DNA from: Clostridium sp. JN-9
GTDB taxonomy: Bacteria > Bacillota > Clostridia > Clostridiales > Clostridiaceae
DNA: 64,000 nt
Direction: 5' to 3'
Assembly (NCBI RefSeq): GCF_004103695.1
Contig: NZ_CP035280.1
Location: 992,001-1,056,000, forward strand
The notes below the pieces were generated by a model. It was not told the DNA's origin and did no database searches. It saw nothing but the letters and a program-made list of their open reading frames with translations. How positions within the stretch are numbered: the stretch's first letter is position 1; every line of letters starts with the position of its first letter. Shown here piece after piece: positions 1-7,396 of the stretch. A program made the translations under genes and the position numbers.

Positions 1-210
1 CATATCTGCTGTCTTGTTATTATCTTCCTCATGGTCATCACAATTTTTTTCTAAAACACTTAAAGCAAAGGCAATGGCAAACACTCTTGGACTAATTTTA
101 AATTCCACACAGATATTAGGACAGGAATCATCATCAGAAGATGTTTCAATGCCGATGTACGTGTTAACTCCACTAAATGACTGTTCTAAATCATCATTTT
201 TATTATTCAT
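1..210 (-). CDS. Hypothetical protein, N-terminal part only (runs off the left edge)
   Basis: A minus-strand frame opens with ATG at 210 and stays open for all 70 codons to the window edge, so the C-terminus is not seen. The visible part is acidic (runs of D and E near residues 25-28 and 58-62) and contains a short hydrophobic stretch (VFAIAFALSVL). I do not recognise a family. The ribosome site is weak (GAGAATC about 12 bases upstream), so the start is less certain than for most genes here. The plus-strand frame over the same bases is a shadow. Confidence 0.55.
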   Translation of the reverse strand, partial: MNNKNDDLEQSFSGVNTYIGIETSSDDDSCPNICVEFKISPRVFAIAFALSVLEKNCDDHEEDNNKTADM

Positions 211-680
211 ATTTAACCATAAAATATTGATTCTCATATATTATATGCTTTATATACAATTTTGACATAGAAATAAACCCCCATATATTTAATATGGAGG
301 CTCATATTGCTTAAGTATGTTAATTAAGTTTTTTATTTTTAATATGTCGTTAGGAGGTATTAAATGGGGGAGTCCATTAAGCGTCAACCAAACAATATAT
401 TAACATAATAAGCAAAATATTTTGGAATAATTACTATTTATTAAGGGGGTAATAAATAATAACTTCTTTCTATGTTTAAATAATATACCCATTCTTATTA
501 CTTGTCAATAGTTATTATTAAATAATATGAAATATTTATATTTATATTATTTATATTATGAAATTATAAAATACAAGGATTTAATGAATTTTCGTAGAAT
601 TATATATATAATATAAATAAAAACGTGGATAAGGGAAATAACTTAAAACTTCAGTAATGTTTCCCTAAAAGGTGGGCTAT
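211..680. other. Intergenic region with a hairpin and one tiny SD-led reading frame
   Basis: This stretch separates the minus-strand partial gene from glgB. It holds an imperfect inverted repeat at about 275-299 (CCCCCATAT / ATATGGAGG). It also has a strong Shine-Dalgarno TAGGAGGT at 351-358 followed by a 14-codon frame (ATG 364 to TAA 408). No homology is apparent for that peptide; it may be a leader or the stub of a lost gene. The remainder (410-660) is very AT-rich with no recognisable gene. Confidence 0.4.
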
Positions 681-2624
681 ATGAAAAATAAAAAAGCAGC
701 TAAAACAATTAAAGACAGCTTCAATTCAGGTACTAATTATCAATGCTATGAGATGCTTGGAAGCCATATTAGAAAAATAAACGGAGTTCAGGGAGTAAAA
801 TTTTCACTATGGGCACCAAATGCAGTGAGAGTAAATATTAAGGGAGACTTCAACGGCTGGAATGGAGAAAATTATGCCATGAAGTTAAATAAGAAAACTG
901 GAATATGGCAGTTATTTATACCTGAAGCAAAAGAGGAACAGGGATATTTGTATGAAGTTTATTCAGAGGAAAACAGCATTCCAGTGGAAAAAGCAGACCC
1001 ATTTGCATTTTTCTCTAAAGTAAGACCTGATAAGGCATCTTCCATATATAGGGTGGCAGGATATAACTGGAAGGATAAAAACTGGATGGAGGAAAGAAAA
1101 AATAAAAATCCATACAGCTCTCCCATGAACATATATGAAGTTCACCTTGGCTCATGGAAAACTCATGAGGATGGAACCTTTTATTCTTATAAAGAACTGG
1201 CTCAGGAACTTCCTGAATATGCTTCAAAAATGGGATATACACATATTGAATTTTTACCTATTATGGAGCACCCTCTTGATGATTCATGGGGATATCAGAT
1301 TACTGGTTACTATGCTGTAACCAGCAGGTATGGAACTCCAAAGGACTTTATGTACCTTGTAGATAAGTGCCATGAAATAGGACTGGGTGTAATTTTAGAC
1401 TGGGTGCCCGGGCATTTCTGCAAGGATGATCACGGCCTTTATAATTTTGATGGAACCCACTTATTTGAACATAAGGATCCATTAAGAGGAGAAAACTATG
1501 ACTGGGGTACAGCAAATTTCAACTTTGAAAAGCCTCAGGTTAAAAGTTTCCTGATTTCCAATGCACTGTTCTGGTTTAAATATTATCATATTGATGGAAT
1601 CAGAGTAGATGCAGTGGCAAATATGCTTTATTTGGATTACGGTATGAAATGGAATAGCAATGTAAAAAATAAATTTGGAGGAAATGAGAATTTAGATGCA
1701 GTAGATTTTATTAAAAAACTTAATGAAGCCATATTTAAAAATGTGGATAATCCTTTGGTAATTGCTGAAGAGTCCTCTACATGGCCCATGATAACTGCCC
1801 CTACATACTTAGGAGGGTTAGGGTTTAATTACAAGTGGAATATGGGATGGATGAATGACATGCTGACATATATGGAGATGGATCCTATATATAGAAAGTG
1901 GCATCACAATAATGTTACATTTTCCATAGTATATTCCTTCACAGAGAATTTTGTACTTCCTCTTTCACATGATGAAGTGGTGCACGGGAAAAAGTCGCTG
2001 CTGGATAAAATGCCTGGTGACTACTGGCAGAAGTTTGCCAACTTAAGGCTATTCTATGGCTATATGATTGGACATCCAGGTAAAAAACTGCTTTTCATGG
2101 GAGGAGAATTTGGACAGTTTATAGAATGGAACTTTAAAAAACAGCTGGACTGGGTCCTTCTCTTGTATCCTCAGCATAAAATGCTGCAGCAGTACGTTAT
2201 AGATTTAAACAAATTCTATAAAAATCAGGCCAGCTTGTGGCAGCTTGACCATACCTATGAGGGATTCAGCTGGATAGATAATCAGAACTACGAGCAGAGC
2301 ATAGTGACCTTTATGAGAAAAAGCAAAAATAAAAGGGACTATCTGATATTTATCTGTAATTTCACTCCAGTGGTGCATTATGATTATAAATTAGGTGTTC
2401 CTGAAAAAATATGCTATAGGGAAGTATTTAACAGTGACAGCGAAAAATACGGAGGGTCAGGACAGGTTAACAAAGAAATCCTAACAAGCTTTAATGAAAA
2501 GTGGAACAATGAGCCTTACTACGTTATGACTAAGGTGCCGCCTCTTGCCGTAGCAATAATTAAACCATATTATAAGCTGGTACGTAATACAAAGTATAAA
2601 GTTCAAAGAGTCAATAACAAATAA
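681..2624 (+). CDS. glgB: 1,4-alpha-glucan branching enzyme
   Basis: GlgB transfers a cut alpha-1,4-glucan segment to an alpha-1,6 position during glycogen synthesis in the cytoplasm. The protein (647 residues from the chosen start) has an N-terminal CBM48-like beta domain (residues 35-125, VRVNIKGDFNGWNG). A GH13 barrel follows with the expected motifs: DWVPGHF, GIRVDAVANML (nucleophile Asp), IAEESS (general acid Glu) and LPLSHDEVVHGKKSLL. Length fits the family. A GTG at 672 is in frame, but it lies inside the Shine-Dalgarno AAGGTGG, so ATG 681 is the better start. The rest of a glycogen operon (glgC, glgD, glgA, glgP) is not adjacent. No clear terminator follows. Confidence 0.95.
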   Translation: MKNKKAAKTIKDSFNSGTNYQCYEMLGSHIRKINGVQGVKFSLWAPNAVRVNIKGDFNGWNGENYAMKLNKKTGIWQLFIPEAKEEQGYLYEVYSEENSIPVEKADPFAFFSKVRPDKASSIYRVAGYNWKDKNWMEERKNKNPYSSPMNIYEVHLGSWKTHEDGTFYSYKELAQELPEYASKMGYTHIEFLPIMEHPLDDSWGYQITGYYAVTSRYGTPKDFMYLVDKCHEIGLGVILDWVPGHFCKDDHGLYNFDGTHLFEHKDPLRGENYDWGTANFNFEKPQVKSFLISNALFWFKYYHIDGIRVDAVANMLYLDYGMKWNSNVKNKFGGNENLDAVDFIKKLNEAIFKNVDNPLVIAEESSTWPMITAPTYLGGLGFNYKWNMGWMNDMLTYMEMDPIYRKWHHNNVTFSIVYSFTENFVLPLSHDEVVHGKKSLLDKMPGDYWQKFANLRLFYGYMIGHPGKKLLFMGGEFGQFIEWNFKKQLDWVLLLYPQHKMLQQYVIDLNKFYKNQASLWQLDHTYEGFSWIDNQNYEQSIVTFMRKSKNKRDYLIFICNFTPVVHYDYKLGVPEKICYREVFNSDSEKYGGSGQVNKEILTSFNEKWNNEPYYVMTKVPPLAVAIIKPYYKLVRNTKYKVQRVNNK

Positions 2625-2717
2625 GGATGTATAATTTTGTGAACCTTCAGTGTAAATGATTAGGGCTATAAATTAATTATTTAATATGATATGATTAACT
2701 AAAGTGAGGTGATGTGG

Positions 2718-2870
2718 TTGGATACTGAAATAAGAGATATACTTGTGAAATTACTAGAAGGTCAGGAAGGGCTTAAGGGCAAAGTAAGTGGTCTTGAAAC
2801 GTAAGTAAGAAAGAACTCAATTAAACTTGAATCCATAGAAAAAAAGATAGATGAAATTATTAAAGCGTAG
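2718..2870 (+). pseudogene. Small coiled-coil protein gene interrupted by an in-frame TAA
   Basis: A good Shine-Dalgarno (GTGAGGTGAT) precedes TTG 2718. The frame encodes 28 residues (starting MDTEIRDILVKLLEGQ), meets TAA at 2802-2804, then continues in the same frame to TAG 2868-2870 (VRKNSIKLESIEKKID). Together the halves look like one short heptad-type coiled coil of about 50 residues, as seen in small clostridial or phage-like hypothetical proteins. A single CAA-to-TAA change would explain the stop. Function unknown. Confidence 0.6.
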
Positions 2871-3082
2871 ACCAGTTTAAAAATATATATTTAAAATTCA
2901 CTTATAGGGCTTGTGCAACCTTATTTTTTTCAATATTATCTGCCCATATAAACCTTTTTATATACTATCATGGATGTAAATTTTTTGAAATTTTATTACA
3001 TTATATACATGGTATAATTAAGCAAACAAATATTTACTTAATTATAATAATATAGTAGTAATATGTAGAGAGGTGAAATTTA

Positions 3083-3406
3083 GTGTGGGAGATTATATTA
3101 AAAACTGCTATTAATTTATTAGTTATATTTATTATCCTTGAAATAGGGGCTAATACTGGAGGAAATAGGGGATTAAAGAGAAGCTGGCACAAACTAGAAG
3201 ATAACACAAGCAATAGTTCTAAACTGAAGGACATATTTTATGATTTGTTTTCAATAATTATTTATGCAGGAATAGGTGTCATGTGTATTTCTTTTTCAAA
3301 AGAATATACATTTCCAATTTTAGTTATTACATTTTTGTTAGAGGTAATCTTTGTAGTAGCTTTTATACGGGATTTAAAAATTTACAAAGGTAATCATAAA
3401 AAATAA
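3083..3406 (+). CDS. Hypothetical three-helix membrane protein
   Basis: 107 residues from a GTG start preceded by GAGAGGTGAAA. Three hydrophobic segments are visible at about residues 6-24, 53-70 and 76-95, with a polar basic loop (residues 28-48) between the first and second. No family recognised. It sits alone among decayed genes, so whether it is functional is uncertain. Confidence 0.6.
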   Translation: MWEIILKTAINLLVIFIILEIGANTGGNRGLKRSWHKLEDNTSNSSKLKDIFYDLFSIIIYAGIGVMCISFSKEYTFPILVITFLLEVIFVVAFIRDLKIYKGNHKK

Positions 3407-3435
3407 GAATATTTAGACTTGAGTAAAGATCAATG

Positions 3436-3579
3436 CATCCTTATTCCGATTTTGTTTTAGGGCTGGTGTTAGCAATTTCTTATATTATGTCTAAAAATAT
3501 ATTAACCCCAATAATTATTCATTTATTTAATAATATAATCTCAATATTAAGTATTAAATTAATAAATAGAAAGTATTAA
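3436..3579 (+). pseudogene. C-terminal remnant of a CPBP (CAAX protease/bacteriocin-processing) membrane protein
   Basis: An open frame of 47 codons with no start reads as the end of a CPBP intramembrane protease. It has a GLVLAISYIMSKNIL helix followed by a TPIIIHLFNNII segment, matching the conserved last motif of the family (small residue-rich helix, then H..N). The catalytic EExxxR motif and all upstream helices are absent. The rest of the 3407-3764 gap shows nothing else. Confidence 0.55.
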
Positions 3580-3779
3580 AATTTCACATCATTAGGGTCA
3601 TTCTAAAAAAAGGATATATGGAACAAAAGACTTTTTTGGTTGTTATAAATATATTGTGTTAAATTACTTATTCCAGTATAATTTACTTGTTTAATACAAT
3701 TTGTTTATTATTATGTAATATAAAAGTATATAATTTTAGTATCTACATAAGAAGTTATTAATATTTGGTAGTGATGTGG

Positions 3780-4070
3780 ATGAATATAAATTCAAGTGAT
3801 GCTTTATTATTGATGATTGAAATATTAGGAATTACAGAGATAGTGTATGGAATACGTTTCCCTAGTATAAAATTTAAAAATATAAATGGTGATAGAAACA
3901 GTAAGATATGGAAGACAATATATATAGTTTTCGGTATTTATTTTATGACTTTACCAATTCTAATTATAACTGGATTTATAAAAGAAAATGTAATAGCTTT
4001 ATGCTTTTCTGTAACTATTTTACTACTATATAATAACTATGTTGAATATTATAGTAGCAAAAATATCTGA
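3780..4070 (+). CDS. Hypothetical small membrane protein
   Basis: About 97 residues with three probable membrane segments (residues 5-25, 46-66 and 73-90). The frame also allows TTG 3765 and ATG 3774. ATG 3780 is preferred because GTAGTGATGTGG lies just upstream, although that ribosome site is poor. No family recognised. Its three-helix layout resembles that of the gene starting at 3083, but I see no convincing sequence similarity. Confidence 0.45.
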   Translation: MNINSSDALLLMIEILGITEIVYGIRFPSIKFKNINGDRNSKIWKTIYIVFGIYFMTLPILIITGFIKENVIALCFSVTILLLYNNYVEYYSSKNI

Positions 4071-4217
4071 ACTATAGCTATTTGTAAGGCATTGTAAATG
4101 GCAGGCTGCGATACTATTTATGTTAGATTTGAAGGAGAAATAAAATAGTTTATAAATTTATATGTAAATATATTCAGGCATGATATAATATAATCACCAA
4201 AAAGGGAGTGATTATAT

Positions 4218-4558
4218 TTGAGTAAGAACTATAAGCCTAAAGAATTTGCTGAATTATTAAAGGTAGTTATATATACAAGGGTTTCAACTTCTAATCAAAA
4301 AGATGATTTAAAAAATCAAGTTATATTTCTTAAACAATATGCTAATGCAAAAGGAATTATTGTAGATGAAGTGATTGAAGATTATGGGAGTGGATTGAAT
4401 TATAATCGCAAAAATGGGATAAACTTATTGATGAGTGAATGACATCTGTAATCTCAATACTTCATGTTTTTAGCTGCAGAATTTATGGTTTAAGAAAGTA
4501 TAAAAAAGAGATAAAGGAAGATGAAGAAGTTGAAAAGAGCATACAAAACAGAGATTAA
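4218..4558 (+). pseudogene. tnpA: IS607 transposase TnpA (serine recombinase), two deletions
   Basis: TTG 4218 follows AGGGAGTGATT. The first residues (MSKNYKPKEFAELL) are the start of the MerR-like DNA-binding domain of IS607 TnpA, but they join directly to the resolvase core (VVIYTRVSTSNQ), so most of the helix-turn-helix domain is gone. The catalytic Ser of the RVSTS motif remains. After NYNRKN the frame is lost and stops at 4442. From 4442 another frame gives the true C-terminus (SILHVFSCRIYGLRKYKK) to TAA 4556-4558, overlapping the start of tnpB as in intact elements. The central catalytic region between these pieces is deleted, so the protein is non-functional. Confidence 0.85.
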
Positions 4559-5693
4559 ACCAACCAAAGAACAAATAACTAAAATACATCAAACCATTGG
4601 AGTAAGTCGATTTGTCTATAACTTTTACATCGCTCATAATAAGGAAGTTTATGAAAAAGAAAAACGGTTTGTTAGCGGCATGGATTTTTCTAAATGGCTT
4701 AATAATGAGTATATCCCTAATAATAAAGATAAAGTATGGATAAAAGAAGTATCTTCAAAATCAGTTAAGCAGGCTATTATGAATGGAGAAAAAGCCTTTA
4801 AGAAGTTCTTCAAAGGTGAAGCTGGTTTCCCAAAATTCAAGAAAAAGAAAAACCAAGATGTTAAAGCCTACTTTCCTAAAAACAATGAAACAGACTGGAC
4901 TATTGAAAGACATAGGATTAAAATACCAACTTTAGGCTGGATTAGGCTCAAAGAATACGGCTATATACCAGCTAATGGCAGAATAACAAGTGGAACAGTA
5001 AGTCAAAAAGCTGACAGATATTATGTTTCTGTATTAGTTGAAGAAGATATAAAGATTAATAATAAACGTTGTTCTGAAGGAATAGGGGTGGATTTGGGAC
5101 TCAAAGATTTTGCAATTTGTAGTGATGGTTTAACTAAGAAAAATATTAATAAAACTAAAACAGTTAAAAAAGTAGAAAAGAAACTAAAACGTGAGCAAAG
5201 AAAACTTTCAAGGAAATATGAAAGTTTAAAATTAAGAAATAAAAAAGAGAAAGGGGAAGCTGCTCATCAAAATATCCAAAAACAAATGGTCAAGGTGCAA
5301 AAACTTCATCAAAGACTTACAAATATTAGAACTGATTATATTAATAAAACAGTAAGTGAGTTAATAAAGCAAAAACCAAGCTTTATAACAATAGAAGATT
5401 TAAATATAAAAGGAATGATGAAGAACCGTCATTTAGCAAAGGCAGTTGCACAGCAAAAGTTTTATGAATTTAGAACAAAACTTATTTCAAAAAGTAAACA
5501 AAATGGTATTGAAGTAAGAATAGTTGATAGATTTTATCCAAGTAGTAAAACTTGTAGCTGCTGCGGAAATATTAAAGAGGATTTAAAACTATCAGATAGG
5601 GTGTATAAATGTGATAATTGCAATACTTCTATTGATAGAGATTTAAATGCTTCAATCAATTTAGCTAATGCTAAAGAATATAAGATAGCTTAA
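4521..5693 (+). CDS. tnpB: TnpB, RNA-guided nuclease of IS607-type element
   Basis: TnpB proteins are compact ancestors of Cas12. They bind an RNA from the element's right end and cut DNA matching its guide. The 390-residue protein looks complete: N-terminal helical/OrfB region, RuvC motif I (GVDLGLKDF, Asp), RuvC II (TIEDLNIKGM, Glu), a four-Cys zinc ribbon (CSCCG ... CDNC) and RuvC III (DRDLNASINLANA, Asp). All three catalytic acidic residues are present. The ATG overlaps the end of the tnpA remnant. With tnpA dead, the element cannot move on its own, but the nuclease may still be active. Confidence 0.92.
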   Translation: MKKLKRAYKTEIKPTKEQITKIHQTIGVSRFVYNFYIAHNKEVYEKEKRFVSGMDFSKWLNNEYIPNNKDKVWIKEVSSKSVKQAIMNGEKAFKKFFKGEAGFPKFKKKKNQDVKAYFPKNNETDWTIERHRIKIPTLGWIRLKEYGYIPANGRITSGTVSQKADRYYVSVLVEEDIKINNKRCSEGIGVDLGLKDFAICSDGLTKKNINKTKTVKKVEKKLKREQRKLSRKYESLKLRNKKEKGEAAHQNIQKQMVKVQKLHQRLTNIRTDYINKTVSELIKQKPSFITIEDLNIKGMMKNRHLAKAVAQQKFYEFRTKLISKSKQNGIEVRIVDRFYPSSKTCSCCGNIKEDLKLSDRVYKCDNCNTSIDRDLNASINLANAKEYKIA

Positions 5694-5838
5694 TTAAACA
5701 AGCGCTTATATGTGTACCGAGGGCTATTTCGGGAATTTACGCCTGTGGAGTGCTATACAAACTGTAGTAGCTTAGGCAAGGCAGAGTACAATGAAACAGG
5801 AATTTTCTCAGTATGGATACATTTGACCATATTTTGAG
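5694..5838 (+). ncRNA. Probable omega-RNA (reRNA) scaffold of TnpB and element right end
   Basis: The 145 bases between tnpB and the resumed peptidase sequence encode no protein and are richer in G and C than the surroundings. Known TnpB guide RNAs come from exactly this place, overlap the end of tnpB and extend into the flanking DNA, which serves as the guide. Short complementary segments are visible (for example CCGAGGGCTATTTCGGG at 5718-5734). The exact 3' edge cannot be set from one copy. By position, the guide would be the first bases after the right end, near 5838. Confidence 0.5.
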
Positions 5839-6440
5839 TAGCAGTGTCAGGACACAGCTCAGCTCCAAACCTTGCAAAGGATACTATTTACCCGGCATGT
5901 ATTTTTGTTACTGATCTTCAGGGAATAGTAACTAAAAATGTTGATTCACAGCAGCCAATAATTCTTTCAGTAGGAAAGTTCATTGGAGGAACAAAGGCAA
6001 ATGTTATTGGTAAATACACAGATATTGATATTTCAATGAGATACTTTGACCTTAAGGTTAGAGAAGTAGTGCATGAAGCAATAAAAAGACATGCAAAGGC
6101 TATCGCAGATGCTTATGAGATCAAGGTTGATACAACCATAGAGCAAAGTGCACTCAGCCTTTATAATGATGATGAATTAACAGCAATAGCGGATAATGCT
6201 TCTAAAAAAGTCTTTGGAAAAGGTAAAAATATAGCTTTACCGAAATTAATGGGATCAGAGGACATGTCATATTATTTTCAACATACTAAAGGGGTTTATG
6301 CAATGCTTGGATATAGAAATGAGGAAAAGGGAAGTATATACTATCCTCATAATGAAAAGTTTAAGATTGATGAAGATTACCTAAAGTATGGTACAGCATT
6401 GCATGTACAATTTGCTCTGGATTTTTTAAATAATAACTAG
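5838..6440 (+). pseudogene. M20-family amidohydrolase/peptidase, C-terminal half
   Basis: The frame begins with VSGHSSAP, which lies in the middle of M20D amidohydrolases (the start of the dimerisation domain). It continues to a normal C-terminus through FIGGTKANVIGKY and the metal-site segment LMGSEDMSYYF. A TGA precedes the junction, and the N-terminal catalytic half (the DALP and GHD motifs, about 190 residues) is missing. The GTG at 5844 is simply an internal Val codon and has no ribosome site. The truncation point coincides with the right end of the IS607 element. Confidence 0.85.
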
Positions 6441-6465
6441 GGAAAATTATTTGATTCTCAAAGAA

Positions 6466-7392
6466 TTAGATTCTTTCTTCAATCCATTTATGTATATCCT
6501 GTATAACACTTTCTTTTTCATTTTTTTCACTTAATATTTCATGATAACATTCAGGATATATTTTTATAGATTTATCACTTGAACTAATATTGTTAAGCAT
6601 CCATTTAGAAGCCTCAGCTTTAACTAGTCTATCCATCTCTCCATGAAGTATGAGACATGGATACTCATAGTTTTTAATATTTTCATTAATCCATCTAGAG
6701 CCCTTTATAAATACTTCCCCTAAGAGTTTTATATTAGTTTCTTTAAGTACAAAAGGGTCATTATTATAGTCTTCAACTACATCTTTAATCCATCTAGAGC
6801 CCTTTATAAATACTTCCCCTAAGAGTTTTATATTAGTTTCTTTAAGTACAAAAGGGTCATTATTATAGTCTTCAACTACATCTTTATCTCTGCACATAAG
6901 TTTGGCTAATAGATTAGGCGATTTTTCTCTTGGATGCTTTTCAAAATAGCCATCTTCTTTTAAACTTTTAAAAGCAGGTGGCTCTATAACTGCAGCTCCT
7001 GATAATATCTGGCCCTTTAACTTATTTTTATATTTTATTCCATAGCCTGCAGCAATAAATCCTCCCATACTATGACCAAACATAAATACAGGTAACCCTT
7101 TATTTTCTTTTAAAGCCATATCTACAACTTTATCGGCATCCTTAAAAAAGTCCTGAAAGTTTTCCACATAACCTCTTTCTCCTCCAGATTTTCCATGCCC
7201 CCTATTATCAAATCTATAAACCGTATAACCAAAATCATTTAATCTTTTTGTTAAATAATCATATCTTCCTGAGTGTTCACAAAGTCCATGTACTATTACA
7301 ATTACTGCCTTTGCAGAATCTACTGTATCTTTAGTATAAAATAATTCAATGCCATCAAATGTATTAAATTTACCTTCTAAATGATTTAACAT
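6466..7392 (-). CDS. Alpha/beta hydrolase, lysophospholipase/monoacylglycerol-lipase type
   Basis: The fold is a serine hydrolase acting on lysophospholipids or monoacylglycerols: HG oxyanion motif (VHGLCEHSGRY, residues 35-45), nucleophile elbow GHSMGG (Ser108), acid in HGEMDRLV, and His in PECYHEIL. Family members are about 275 residues; this one has 308. The excess is an exact 33-residue tandem duplication (about residues 170-235) in the cap-domain region that covers the active site. ATG 7392 follows GGGGGAGTGATT. The stop of the extended upstream carrier frame lies only 4 bases before this start. Whether the enlarged cap still allows catalysis cannot be judged from sequence. Confidence 0.9.
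   Translation of the reverse strand: MLNHLEGKFNTFDGIELFYTKDTVDSAKAVIVIVHGLCEHSGRYDYLTKRLNDFGYTVYRFDNRGHGKSGGERGYVENFQDFFKDADKVVDMALKENKGLPVFMFGHSMGGFIAAGYGIKYKNKLKGQILSGAAVIEPPAFKSLKEDGYFEKHPREKSPNLLAKLMCRDKDVVEDYNNDPFVLKETNIKLLGEVFIKGSRWIKDVVEDYNNDPFVLKETNIKLLGEVFIKGSRWINENIKNYEYPCLILHGEMDRLVKAEASKWMLNNISSSDKSIKIYPECYHEILSEKNEKESVIQDIHKWIEERI
6686..6886. repeat. Exact 99-bp tandem duplication inside the hydrolase gene
   Basis: Bases 6686-6787 match 6785-6886 without a mismatch, so a 99-bp unit is repeated head to tail with 3 bases of extra identity at the joint. The unit is 33 codons, so the frame is kept. Complete identity suggests a recent event. Confidence 0.95.
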
Positions 7393-7396
7393 ATAA

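Larger units (their letters stand above)
4190..5838 (+). mobile_element. IS607-family element (tnpA decayed, tnpB intact)
   Basis: The element contains a serine-recombinase tnpA remnant overlapping an intact tnpB, the standard IS607 order. IS607 elements lack long inverted repeats, so the edges are approximate. The left end lies somewhere in 4140-4218. The right end is near 5838, where homology to an M20 peptidase gene resumes in the middle of that gene. No 5' half of the peptidase is found on the left side, so either flanking DNA was lost or the element took part in a deletion. Confidence 0.7.

Noticed and set aside
14-265. Plus-strand frame at the left edge
   Set aside because: Shadow of the minus-strand gene starting at 210; no ribosome site.
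4071-4217. Group I intron (IStron) at the left of the IS607 element
   Set aside because: Too short and lacks intron core motifs.
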